From positions 1-19,179 of the forward strand of contig JBDRNO010000131.1 of NCBI GenBank assembly GCA_043811005.1: DNA of 19,179 nucleotides. Direction: 5' to 3'. The number at the start of each line of letters is the position of its first letter. The stretch's first letter is position 1. Under the pieces are notes generated by a model. That model worked only from the letters and a program-made list of their open reading frames with translations, did not search any database and had not been told where the DNA came from. Made by a program: the position numbers and the translations under genes. This document shows positions 1 to 7,220 of this stretch, piece by piece. This stretch comes from JBDRNO01 sp043811005. Its GTDB lineage: Bacteria > Bacteroidota > Bacteroidia > NORP154.

Positions 1-131
1 GTAAGTCATTGAATAGTTTCATGATAATTTTGTATTTTTGTTTTACGGTATAAAGGTAAAACATAAATTATCAAAGTGCAACATAACTTACTAACAATCA
101 ATTGTTTATAATTTATAGACGGACACTAATT

Positions 132-200
132 ATACTAATAATACGAATAGCGACAAATTAGTTGGCAATGAACATTAGCATTATTAGTATTCATTCGTAT
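132..200. repeat. Crossed inverted repeats upstream of the histidine kinase
   Basis: The 244-bp AT-rich leader before the first gene has no convincing ORF. It holds two perfect inverted pairs. ATACTAATAAT (132-142) is complementary to ATTATTAGTAT (180-190), and ATACGAAT (141-148) to ATTCGTAT (193-200). The arms are crossed rather than nested, so both stems can form together only as a pseudoknot-like fold, or they are alternatives or separate protein sites. Two TAnnTTTG-like boxes lie near the left edge (25-32 and 33-40), about 200 bp from the gene. No function is established. Confidence 0.5.
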
Positions 201-244
201 ATTGGCATCGGGTATAATTATCAACTAATAAACCAATAAACAAA

Positions 245-1435
245 TTGAACCTATACTCAAAAAAACAACGCTGGAAGCTGCTTCTTATAATTGCTGCGGT
301 AATTATAGGGGTATCATCGCTATGGTACACCAATCAGCTTGTTAAGAAGCTGTCTGTTGAAGAACGCAAGAAAGTTGAGCTATGGGCGGAAGCTACCAGG
401 CAGCTAGCTAACTCAGAACAATCAACAGACCTCACCTTTATTTTAAAAGTGATAATTGACAACAAAACCGTTCCGGTAATTCTCGCTGATAAAAACGATA
501 ACATTATTTCCTTTGTTAACATAGACTCAACCAAAGCGTTTGTTTACCCAGACTCAACAAACCAATTGGATACAAATTACTTGAAACACCAGCTCGATAT
601 TATGCGTTCTCAACATGAACCTATTGAAGTAACTATATACGAAGACTACAAACAATACATTTACCATAAAAATTCAACACTATTAACACAGTTAAAATAT
701 TTTCCATATATCCAGCTTGGTGTGATCTCCCTTTTTATTTTAGTTGCTTATTTTGCATTCAGCTATTCCAGGAAAGCCGAACAAAACCAGGTTTGGGTGG
801 GGATGTCTAAGGAGACCGCCCATCAATTAGGTACTCCACTCTCTTCAATCCTCGCCTGGGTAGAAATGTTAAAATCCAAAGGAATAGAAGAGACAACAAC
901 AAATGAAATTGAAAAGGATATAAAACGGTTGGAAATCATTACCGAACGTTTCTCAAAGATCGGCTCTGTGCCAAAACTAAAAAACGAAAATTTGATCAAA
1001 GTACTGAATGAATCGGTTAATTATATTAAATCACGTGTTTCTGAAAAAGTGATCTTTACAATACGGTTGTCGGGCAAGGAAGTTTCTCCTTCGGATGAAA
1101 TATTGGCGCCACTAAACAACCCTCTGTTCCAGTGGGTTATTGAAAATTTATGCAAAAATGCCGTTGATGCTGTAACCGGAGCCGGTTCTATTGATATTGA
1201 TGTGTCAGACCAAACACAATTCGTATATATTGATATTAACGATACGGGAAAAGGGCTTCCAAAATCAAAACACAAGATCATCTTCCAACCCGGCTATACC
1301 ACCAAGCAACGAAGCTGGGGATTGGGATTATCGCTGAGTAAAAGAATAATCGAAAATTACCACAATGGCAAGATCTTCGTTAAACGCTCCGAACCCGGAA
1401 AAGGAACTACTTTTAGGATCGTGTTGAAGAAGTAA
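245..1435 (+). CDS. Membrane-bound sensor histidine kinase
   Basis: Two-component sensor kinase of 396 aa that would autophosphorylate on His and pass phosphate to a response regulator. A first membrane segment lies at about residues 11-28, an extracytoplasmic sensor region of about 125 residues follows, and a second membrane segment lies at about 154-174. The H-box is AHQLGTPLSS with the phospho-accepting His at 193, a variant of SHELRTPL that I associate with Bacteroidota kinases. The ATP-binding domain has an N-box (ENLCKNAVDAV, about 300-310), a G1 box (DTGKGLP, 333-339) and a G2 box (GLGLSLSK, 359-366). The start is uncertain: no ATG lies between the upstream in-frame stop at 215 and the first membrane helix, so TTG at 245 is used. 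No response regulator is adjacent, so the kinase is an orphan within this window. The stimulus cannot be told from sequence. The family call is firm. Confidence 0.93.
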   Translation: MNLYSKKQRWKLLLIIAAVIIGVSSLWYTNQLVKKLSVEERKKVELWAEATRQLANSEQSTDLTFILKVIIDNKTVPVILADKNDNIISFVNIDSTKAFVYPDSTNQLDTNYLKHQLDIMRSQHEPIEVTIYEDYKQYIYHKNSTLLTQLKYFPYIQLGVISLFILVAYFAFSYSRKAEQNQVWVGMSKETAHQLGTPLSSILAWVEMLKSKGIEETTTNEIEKDIKRLEIITERFSKIGSVPKLKNENLIKVLNESVNYIKSRVSEKVIFTIRLSGKEVSPSDEILAPLNNPLFQWVIENLCKNAVDAVTGAGSIDIDVSDQTQFVYIDINDTGKGLPKSKHKIIFQPGYTTKQRSWGLGLSLSKRIIENYHNGKIFVKRSEPGKGTTFRIVLKK

Positions 1436-1510
1436 AATTGAGGTACACAATGTAAATTTATAATGATTTTTAATTTTACAAACTAAATAATGAATTGAAA
1501 ATTACTTAAT

Positions 1511-1622
1511 GAAACGGTGAGTGGGAGAGAGGGAGAATCGGTGTGCCTGAGCAACGAAGTTCCGCAAAAAGCGGGACAGAGGTATATTTCTCCGTGTCTC
1601 CGTTTCCCCCCCTCCCCGTTTC
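1511..1622. repeat. Imperfect palindromic intergenic element
   Basis: The spacer between the kinase and hemW holds an imperfect inverted repeat. GAAACGG (1511-1517) and the G/A-rich stretch after it pair with the C/T-rich stretch ending in CCGTTTC (1616-1622). An inner hairpin, GTTCCGC-AAAAA-GCGGGAC, lies at about 1559-1577 and includes one G-T wobble. It has no coding potential. It resembles the degenerate palindromic repeats seen in other spacers here, but no second copy is present in the window. Confidence 0.5.
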
Positions 1623-1684
1623 TGTTTTTATTATTTCATAGACTAATAAATAATCAACAAAATGTTGTCATTTTGGCAACCTAA

Positions 1685-2830
1685 GTGCATAAATTGCCCG
1701 GAATATACATCCATATCCCCTTTTGTAAGCAAACCTGCTATTACTGCAATTTTCATTTTTCAACCTCATTAAAGTATAAAGAGTCATTTCTTAAAGCCCT
1801 CTTTAAAGAGATCAAGCTGCGAAAAGATTACTTAAATAATGAGCCAGTCAAAACAGTATATTTTGGTGGCGGAACACCTTCCATTATCTCCGGACAAGAA
1901 ATTCAATATATCTTTGATGAACTATCTAAGTATCATTCTATTGATCCAAATGCTGAAATAACCCTTGAAGCCAACCCTGATGACCTGATTAGTGCAGAGA
2001 AACAATTACTCAAATCACTGCAAAATACCCCCGTAAACAGGTTAAGCATAGGTGTACAATCTTTCTTTGATGAAGACCTGAGATTTATGAACCGGGCACA
2101 CTCTGCCGGGGAAGCATTGAATTCAGTTAAAGCAAGTCAGGATGCCGGCTTTGGAAACATTAACATTGACCTGTTATTTGCCATTCAGACCATGACAAAT
2201 GAAAAATGGGAGAGGAACTTAGATATTGCTTGCTCATTGGATATCCAGCATATGTCGGCTTATTGTCTAATGATTGAACCCAAAACAGTATTTTCAGCAT
2301 TCATCAAAAAAGGTAAAATTGAAGATATTGATGAGCAAAAAGAAGTGACGCATTTTGAGCTTTTAATGAAAAAAATGAGATCCAATAAATTTATTCACTA
2401 CGAGATCTGCAATTTTTGCAAACAAGGGTTTGCCTCAAAACATAATATCATTTACTGGTCTAATGAGAAATATTTGGGACTGGGTCCTTCGGCACATTCC
2501 TTTAATGGTGAAACAAGGCAATGGAATGTTAGCAATAATAACAAATACATCAGGTCTGTTGAAACCGGGGATCCGTTTTATGAAATGGAACATCTCTCAG
2601 AAAACACCCGATACAATGAATACATTTTAACTTCATTGAGAATGTCACAGGGCGCTGATCTGAACTATATTAAATCCCGTTTCGGGCAGGATGTTCTAAC
2701 TTACACCATTAATGAAGCAAAAAATTATATAAACTCCGGGATGATCAAAAATTTAAAAAATAAATTAGTTTTATCAGATAAAGGGAAATTATTTGCTGAT
2801 AAGATAGCTGCTGAATTATTTTTAGTGTGA
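1685..2830 (+). CDS. hemW: HemW, radical SAM heme chaperone (coproporphyrinogen oxidase-like)
   Basis: Radical SAM protein of the HemN/HemW family, 381 aa, a normal length for HemW. The 4Fe-4S motif is at residues 14-21 (CKQTCYYC) and is followed by Asn-Phe. True HemN oxidases have CxxxCxxCxC, so Phe in the fourth position points to HemW. The SAM-binding GGGTPS is at 61-66, and the HemW hallmark HNxxYW at 253-258 is followed by YLGLGPSAHSF. In characterised members HemW binds heme and delivers it to respiratory enzymes, without coproporphyrinogen oxidase activity; older annotations call it an oxygen-independent oxidase. The start is GTG at 1685, just upstream of the conserved GIYIHIPFC segment, with no better ATG nearby. 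It is not evidently in an operon: the spacers before (249 bp) and after (105 bp) suggest its own transcript. The assignment rests on motifs. Confidence 0.95.
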   Translation: MHKLPGIYIHIPFCKQTCYYCNFHFSTSLKYKESFLKALFKEIKLRKDYLNNEPVKTVYFGGGTPSIISGQEIQYIFDELSKYHSIDPNAEITLEANPDDLISAEKQLLKSLQNTPVNRLSIGVQSFFDEDLRFMNRAHSAGEALNSVKASQDAGFGNINIDLLFAIQTMTNEKWERNLDIACSLDIQHMSAYCLMIEPKTVFSAFIKKGKIEDIDEQKEVTHFELLMKKMRSNKFIHYEICNFCKQGFASKHNIIYWSNEKYLGLGPSAHSFNGETRQWNVSNNNKYIRSVETGDPFYEMEHLSENTRYNEYILTSLRMSQGADLNYIKSRFGQDVLTYTINEAKNYINSGMIKNLKNKLVLSDKGKLFADKIAAELFLV

Positions 2831-2841
2831 ATGCTTAATTC

Positions 2842-2871
2842 TTGAATAGTAAATTTTCTTTTATAACTTTG
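2842..2871 (+). promoter_or_regulatory. Bacteroidota-type promoter for the Lrp/AsnC gene
   Basis: A -33 TTG (2842-2844) and a -7 box TAACTTTG (2864-2871, a full TAnnTTTG match) are separated by 19 bp, the usual spacing for the primary sigma factor of this phylum. The expected transcription start is near 2878, giving a leader of about 58 nt before the ATG at 2936. This is the best promoter match in the window. Confidence 0.65.
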
Positions 2872-2935
2872 TAAACTTGGTAAAAAAATGCCACGAAAGC
2901 ACTAAAACACTAAATCCCACAAAAATGTTATTATA

Positions 2936-3400
2936 ATGACTTTAAAAATAGATAATACAGACCTGAAAATATTAAAGCTCCTGCAGGAAAATGGGAGGAT
3001 CACCAACATTCAACTATCCGATGAAATAGGATTGTCTACTGCTCCCACCCTGGAGAGGGTTAAAAAAATGGAAAATGCAAATATTATTGAAAGTTACCAT
3101 GCCTCTGTAAATGAAGCGGCATTGGGATTGGGAATGAAAGCATTCATCATGGTTTCATTAGCACGGCAGGTTGACAATGTTGCAAGTAGGTTTATTGAGC
3201 AAATAAATGATATTGACGAAATTACCGAATGTTACAAGGTAACGGGAAATTGTGATTATATCCTAAAAGTCATCATAAAGGATATTCCGGCATTCGAGAT
3301 GCTGATTGTCGAAAAACTAAGCAAAATCTCAGAGATCGGTCAGATGCAAACAACGGTCATTCTATCTGAACCGAAGAACAGAAAGGTTTTGCCGGTTTAA
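2936..3400 (+). CDS. Lrp/AsnC family transcriptional regulator
   Basis: DNA-binding regulator of 154 aa, the standard family size. An N-terminal winged helix-turn-helix covers residues 1 to about 60; it starts with the family signature LDxxDxxIL-like stretch (IDNTDLKILKLLQENGR) and includes a recognition-helix region around GLSTAPTLERVKKME. The C-terminal RAM (ligand-binding and oligomerisation) domain covers about 67-150 and includes the usual YKVTGNCDYILKVI strand. Members sense amino acids or other small metabolites and assemble as dimers to octamers that bend DNA. The ligand and targets cannot be read from the sequence. A good promoter lies just upstream, so the gene is probably monocistronic. 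The neighbours hemW and ribE give no clear regulatory link. The ATG at 2936 fits the family N-terminus. Confidence 0.95.
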   Translation: MTLKIDNTDLKILKLLQENGRITNIQLSDEIGLSTAPTLERVKKMENANIIESYHASVNEAALGLGMKAFIMVSLARQVDNVASRFIEQINDIDEITECYKVTGNCDYILKVIIKDIPAFEMLIVEKLSKISEIGQMQTTVILSEPKNRKVLPV

Positions 3401-3449
3401 TAATGAAGAATATAATTTCAAAAATTGATTGAAAAAAATATTTAGGAAT

Positions 3450-3478
3450 GTAGAGACGAGACCGGGTCTCGTCTTTAC
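3450..3478. terminator. Near-perfect hairpin after the Lrp gene
   Basis: AGACGAGACC (3454-3463) and GGTCTCGTCT (3465-3474) form a near-perfect stem. With flanking GTA/TAC the dyad extends to 3450-3478 with one mismatch. It lies 50 bp after the Lrp stop codon and could end that transcript, but only short T runs follow. Similar short palindromes are widely dispersed in Bacteroidota spacers, so it may instead be a repeat element. Confidence 0.5.
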
Positions 3479-3529
3479 TTCCCAACAAAAAAAAATCTGT
3501 ATTAATAAATTTTTCCCAATCTCTATGAC

Positions 3530-3547
3530 TCCCGATAATTATCGGGA
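3530..3547. repeat. Perfect 18-bp palindrome
   Basis: TCCCGATAATTATCGGGA is its own exact reverse complement. It is followed by ACGGGAGG, a partial repeat of the arm. It lies in the 295-bp spacer between the Lrp gene and ribE. It may be an intergenic repeat element or a protein-binding dyad; the sequence does not decide between these. Confidence 0.6.
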
Positions 3548-3604
3548 CGGGAGGCAAAAATTTAAAATATAAAGGATTAAAATATAAATAATTAACACCA
3601 GGAA

Positions 3605-3643
3605 CCAGACACAAAAACACCAGACACAAAGACACCAGACACA
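3605..3643. repeat. 15-bp tandem repeat upstream of ribE
   Basis: Two complete 15-nt units, CCAGACACAAAAACA (3605-3619) and CCAGACACAAAGACA (3620-3634), differ at one base and are followed by a partial third, CCAGACACA (3635-3643). The array ends about 50 bp before the ribE start codon. It is low in complexity and its role is unknown. No TAnnTTTG promoter box is seen between it and ribE, and no FMN-riboswitch-like conserved core was recognised. Confidence 0.6.
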
Positions 3644-3695
3644 TATTCATAATACATTGAAGTTCCGGTACTAATCAAATTAACAATTATAAAAA

Positions 3696-4292
3696 ATGTT
3701 TACAGGCATAGTAGAAGAAGCAGGCACTATTGTAGCGCTTGAAAAAGAGAGGAGCAACTTGCTCATCTCAATTAAATCATCCTTTATTAATGAACTAAAG
3801 GTTGACCAGAGTATATCCCACGATGGCATTTGCCTGACAGTAGTGGATATTAAAGAAGATCACTATTCTGTCACTGCAATAAAAGAAACCCTTGACAGGA
3901 CAAACCTGGGATATAAAAAAGTCGGTGATAAAATAAACCTTGAAAGATGTGTAAAAATTAATGACCGGTTAGACGGGCATATCGTGCAGGGTCATATTGA
4001 CCAGACTGCAATTTGCAAATCAGTTGAAGAACTTAATGGCAGTTGGATGTTCTATTTTAATTACGATACTTCTAATAAAAATATTACAGTTGAAAAGGGC
4101 TCTATTTCCGTGAATGGCGTCAGCTTAACCGTTGTTGATTCGGAACCCGGAATGTTTTCTGTTGCCATTATCCCTTATACATTTGAAGCAACTAATTTCT
4201 GTGAGATAAAAGCAGGAACTGTGATAAACATTGAGTTTGATATTATCGGGAAATATATTGCGAAACTTTTACAGGAACATCAGGTTATATAA
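3696..4292 (+). CDS. ribE: Riboflavin synthase, alpha chain
   Basis: Catalyses the last step of riboflavin synthesis, dismutation of two 6,7-dimethyl-8-ribityllumazine molecules to riboflavin and a pyrimidine that is recycled. The protein has 198 aa, typical for the family, and acts as a cytosolic homotrimer. It has the tandem lumazine-binding barrel layout. The N barrel opens with MFTGIVEEAG and contains DGICLTVV (Cys46 in the conserved active-site loop position). The C barrel begins around GHIVQGHID (94-102) and contains the matching SVNGVSLTVVD repeat at 138-148. A C-terminal helix (about 184-195) would form the trimer contact. No other rib gene lies in the window, so the pathway is dispersed here. 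The ATG at 3696 gives the invariant MFTGIVE start. The gene is convergent with the next CDS. Confidence 0.97.
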   Translation: MFTGIVEEAGTIVALEKERSNLLISIKSSFINELKVDQSISHDGICLTVVDIKEDHYSVTAIKETLDRTNLGYKKVGDKINLERCVKINDRLDGHIVQGHIDQTAICKSVEELNGSWMFYFNYDTSNKNITVEKGSISVNGVSLTVVDSEPGMFSVAIIPYTFEATNFCEIKAGTVINIEFDIIGKYIAKLLQEHQVI

Positions 4293-4313
4293 TTAAGTGT
4301 AAAATTTATTATC

Positions 4314-4380
4314 TTTTTGCATTTAATAATCAGGTTCTGGGTTCTTGGAACTGGGTTCTGGGTTGTTGGTTTTATACTCA
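4314..4380 (-). repeat. Dispersed inverted repeat, copy A
   Basis: Read on the minus strand, this 67-nt stretch matches 7111-7170 at about 55 of 60 aligned positions, plus one 7-nt insertion. Shared blocks include CAACCCAGAACCCAG and CCTGATTATTAAATG. The two copies are in opposite orientations and enclose 2.7 kb with the secreted-protein gene. This is a dispersed intergenic repeat of unknown origin. The rest of the 195-bp spacer after ribE holds nothing else I can identify. Confidence 0.8.
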
Positions 4381-4487
4381 GATTCCGTAACCAATACATA
4401 CCACCCAGTACCCAGCAACATTATCTTGTTTATCCTAAACTCAATTTTATATAACTTCTATTTTAATGAATTTACAAAGTTCTGTTC

Positions 4488-6575
4488 TTATCTTATAATC
4501 GTGACAAATCCATGCCTCGTTGGCCCGTCAGAAAAGGAAAGCGAGTAAAAGTAAGTTCCGTATTCTAATGTCTTTCCCCACCATCCGGTACCTTCCCAAT
4601 CGTTCCTGTAGTCCTCGTCCTCAAATATCTTTATCCCCCAGCGATTATAGACTTTAAGGTGGGCATTGCCATACAACAACAACTCATTAACAAAAAAAAC
4701 ATCATTTATACCATCTCCGTTTGGAGTAAATACATTAGGCATATTGCGAACGGGTATCTCAAACTCTATCCAGTTGGATTCGGATATTAATGAACTGTTA
4801 TTATCCCTTGTCTCTATCTTTAACCGGTAAATATTTGCCAAAAGGGATTTTGTATAAGTATAGGATGTACTTGTGGTTGTTACTATCTCCTTCCATGCAC
4901 CATAAGCAACACTTTCCATTATATGGTATTGGGAGCTGCTCCAACCCCAGTATGGTGTCCAGGATATTTGAATATGAGCGGTATCCGGCTGTGCGGGGTT
5001 CTCAATCAATAATATGCTCTGAATAGAATCAGATAAGGTATCTAACTGAACAACCTTCAAAAAAAGTTTCACTGCATAGTTATATACATTTGCCGACACA
5101 TCAACACCCGCATCATTAAAGACAGTATCTTCAATTATATATTTAGTTCCAATAAAATTATAAAGACCTGCGGGGGAACCGCTTCTGAAGACATCATACC
5201 TTACGAAAAAGGTATCGGGAAAATTTTCCGTATACGTTTGCCATGTAATTTCAATATTATCATTATTGACAACACTAACATTTTTCAGGTCAACATAAGC
5301 CGCCGGACAATCCCTGTACCTGACCTCGAGCGTATCGTTCAGAGGAAGATCACATGCGCTCAGTACGGGATTTCCGTCAGTGCCAACACTGCTGTAGATA
5401 TAATAAGAGCCATTTAAAGGAATTGCAAAAGTTCCGTAAAGATGAAGCACCACTGTATCGGTCAAGCCACCTGAACAATCAAAAAGAGTTGCACTATTTA
5501 TAGGAATAGTATCCCCTAATGGATTTACCAGAATGAAATCCGAACCGTCATCCGCAACCGATTCGCATTGAATGGGATTATCAAAAAACACTTTAATAAG
5601 AGTATCCGAACATAAAGCTGAAATCGCAGGATGAGTACCTGTTGGTGTTGTAGTATCACAGGTAAAATTGAGTGTGTCGGCAATACATCCGCCACTATCG
5701 CTTATAACTACCTGCATATCATTCTTAATTGAACCGATAAGAACTCCATTACTATTATATTCCTCTATCAAAACACACATAACAGAAATTATTGTATCAG
5801 TAGGGGTAAATGATATAATACCGTTTTCAAAGTCCATGTTCAGAGGGGGTGATAATATATCAAACGGAGTAGTATAATTATATGGAGAAACATATATCAA
5901 AGTATCCCCATTATAATTGGGTATTGATAAAGAACCTTGGGCAGGAGATAAAAAATAAACAATCGAATCACCGTCAGTTTCAATAGCCCCCTGGTCAAAG
6001 AAAAACTGCCTGCCAACGCAAAATATAGCTATGGGGGGTTTCTCAAAGGTTGGCGAATTATTACCTGGTGCATCAATATTATTGAGAAGTGCACTTACAT
6101 AAGTTGTCTGGCTTAATGGATCAACTAAAGCATAACTTATATTTCTTAAACCCTGGGTTTCGTGACTGATGACCCAATCACTGCAAACCTGTGGAAGGAT
6201 TATTGTATCCTGATACACAAACTCCTCTACGGCATAACCCGGCAGGAGATTGTCACAAGTATCAATGCCCAAACACGGCAGCTCTATAAAGTTTCCTTCT
6301 CCGGGATTACCAGATAAGTCACCTGTTATCAAAAAAAGATTTGCAGTACCACTTGCAGAACAGGATACAGATTCATAATTTATTTCAATAAAAGGTTGTT
6401 GCACACCCTGTAATGTACCGCAATCGCGGTAGATACGCACTGTTATAATGTATTGAAAAGTATCTATACCATCATAAGTGATGTTAACCGCTGCAATATG
6501 AGTAGCCAATAGTTTATTGGGAAATAAACCTGAAATAAAAAATAAAACCTGGAAAATGTAAATAAATTTCTTCAT
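4488..6575 (-). CDS. Secreted protein with gliding-associated T9SS type B C-terminal domain
   Basis: Large secreted or surface protein of 695 aa. The start is set at the ATG ending at 6575 because it gives a clean signal peptide (MKKFIYIFQVLFFISGLF, residues 1 to about 24). A TTG 12 codons upstream (6611) keeps the frame open but would bury the signal. After cleavage the segment ATHIAAVNITYDG...VRIYRDCG resembles the N-terminal domain common in Bacteroidota gliding-associated proteins (SHIVGGEISY...YRDC). The middle (about 430-600) has Ig/FnIII-like beta segments. The last 83 residues (613-695) are the type B sorting domain: PNVFTPNGDGINDVF, YNRWGIKIFE, W, GTYFYSLSF. In characterised systems this tail routes proteins through T9SS to the cell surface or medium. 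No enzymatic motif is seen, so an adhesive or structural role is a guess. It is convergent with ribE and has its own promoter region beyond 6575. Confidence 0.9.
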   Translation of the reverse strand: MKKFIYIFQVLFFISGLFPNKLLATHIAAVNITYDGIDTFQYIITVRIYRDCGTLQGVQQPFIEINYESVSCSASGTANLFLITGDLSGNPGEGNFIELPCLGIDTCDNLLPGYAVEEFVYQDTIILPQVCSDWVISHETQGLRNISYALVDPLSQTTYVSALLNNIDAPGNNSPTFEKPPIAIFCVGRQFFFDQGAIETDGDSIVYFLSPAQGSLSIPNYNGDTLIYVSPYNYTTPFDILSPPLNMDFENGIISFTPTDTIISVMCVLIEEYNSNGVLIGSIKNDMQVVISDSGGCIADTLNFTCDTTTPTGTHPAISALCSDTLIKVFFDNPIQCESVADDGSDFILVNPLGDTIPINSATLFDCSGGLTDTVVLHLYGTFAIPLNGSYYIYSSVGTDGNPVLSACDLPLNDTLEVRYRDCPAAYVDLKNVSVVNNDNIEITWQTYTENFPDTFFVRYDVFRSGSPAGLYNFIGTKYIIEDTVFNDAGVDVSANVYNYAVKLFLKVVQLDTLSDSIQSILLIENPAQPDTAHIQISWTPYWGWSSSQYHIMESVAYGAWKEIVTTTSTSYTYTKSLLANIYRLKIETRDNNSSLISESNWIEFEIPVRNMPNVFTPNGDGINDVFFVNELLLYGNAHLKVYNRWGIKIFEDEDYRNDWEGTGWWGKTLEYGTYFYSLSFSDGPTRHGFVTIIR

Positions 6576-6650
6576 TATGCTATTTCCTTGAAAGCTTTGT
6601 TTTTTTAGCAAACTTTTTACAAATATCTTATAAACTACTATTAATCAAAA

Positions 6651-6729
6651 GGTCATTAGTCATTTCGCTTCGCTTTCATTGGTTATTGTATGATTAACCA
6701 ATGACCTAATAACAAATGACTTAATGACC
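6651..6729. repeat. Nested inverted repeat (two-level hairpin)
   Basis: The outer arms GGTCATTAGTCATTT (6651-6665) and AAATGACTTAATGACC (6714-6729) are complementary except for one bulged base. The inner arms TCATTGGTTA (6676-6685) and TAACCAATGA (6695-6704) match perfectly. ATGAC/GTCAT half-sites occur five times. The element lies upstream of the minus-strand secreted-protein gene. It could be a dispersed palindromic repeat or an array of regulator half-sites. It is too far from either start codon to be assigned. Confidence 0.7.
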
Positions 6730-7045
6730 ATCCTGACAAGCTTTTCGGGACACTTCGTTTGTAACCTTGTGCTACGATTAGGAATAACACAGGGTAAATA
6801 TACGCAAAATTAGCAACAATGTTTCAAATAGTAAGTATCTGAATCTTCCCGGCAAAAATAGTAACGAGAAATAATAGTCAACGTGAAAGTAAAAAAATAA
6901 TTTAATTCACCTTAATTCCTTCTTTCGCAATCATCTATAAAATATGTAATTTTGCGGGAAATTCAAGAGCATAAATTTGCAACTTGATAAAAAAAATTAC
7001 ATAGAATTAAGTTAAGTATAAATAAGTTAATGTAACTTGGAACTG

Positions 7046-7083
7046 GCCTTCGCCTGCCAAAGCAGGCTACGGCCTGCGAAGGC
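7046..7083. repeat. GC-rich palindrome, two nested stems
   Basis: GCCTTCGC (7046-7053) pairs with GCGAAGGC (7076-7083). Inside, GCCTGC (7052-7057) pairs with GCAGGC (7062-7067) across the four-base loop CAAA. It is GC-rich in an otherwise AT-rich spacer and abuts repeat copy B. It has the form of a dispersed palindromic repeat rather than a terminator, since no T run follows. Confidence 0.65.
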
Positions 7084-7110
7084 TTGGTGGTCTGTGCTGG
7101 TTGCGGAGTA

Positions 7111-7170
7111 TGAGGATAAAACAAACAACCCAGAACCCAGAGCCCAGGACCTGATTATTAAATGTAAAAA
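7111..7170 (+). repeat. Dispersed inverted repeat, copy B
   Basis: This 60-nt partner matches the reverse complement of 4314-4380 with five mismatches and one 7-nt gap. The end of the copy is 50 bp before the lepA start. Together the two copies form an inverted pair around the secreted-protein gene. Confidence 0.8.
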
Positions 7171-7220
7171 CCACAAAATACCGGTATATCAGGTTAAAAT
7201 ATTGAAACAGACAATAAAAT

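Larger units (their letters stand above)
6730..7220. other. Long non-coding spacer before lepA
   Basis: About 600 bp separate the secreted-protein gene from lepA. Besides the nested hairpin (6651-6729), the GC-rich palindrome (7046-7083) and repeat copy B (7111-7170), the spacer is AT-rich with no supported ORF. A TAnnTTTG box, TAATTTTG at 6947-6954 (+), could be the -7 element for lepA, but I see no matching -33 TTG at 19-21 bp. This would give a leader of about 260 nt. Confidence 0.4.

Noticed and set aside
3357..3650. A 97-codon minus-strand ORF between the Lrp gene and ribE
   Set aside because: Its hydrophobic-looking N-terminus comes from the 15-bp tandem repeat (repeated CLV residues); no protein-like composition remains outside it.
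6611..6611. TTG start for the type B secreted protein
   Set aside because: It would place 12 residues before a typical signal peptide; the ATG ending at 6575 is a better start.
6731..6780. Possible terminator or repeat around CAAGCTTTTCGGGACACTTCG
   Set aside because: I could not find a convincing stem or a second copy in the window.
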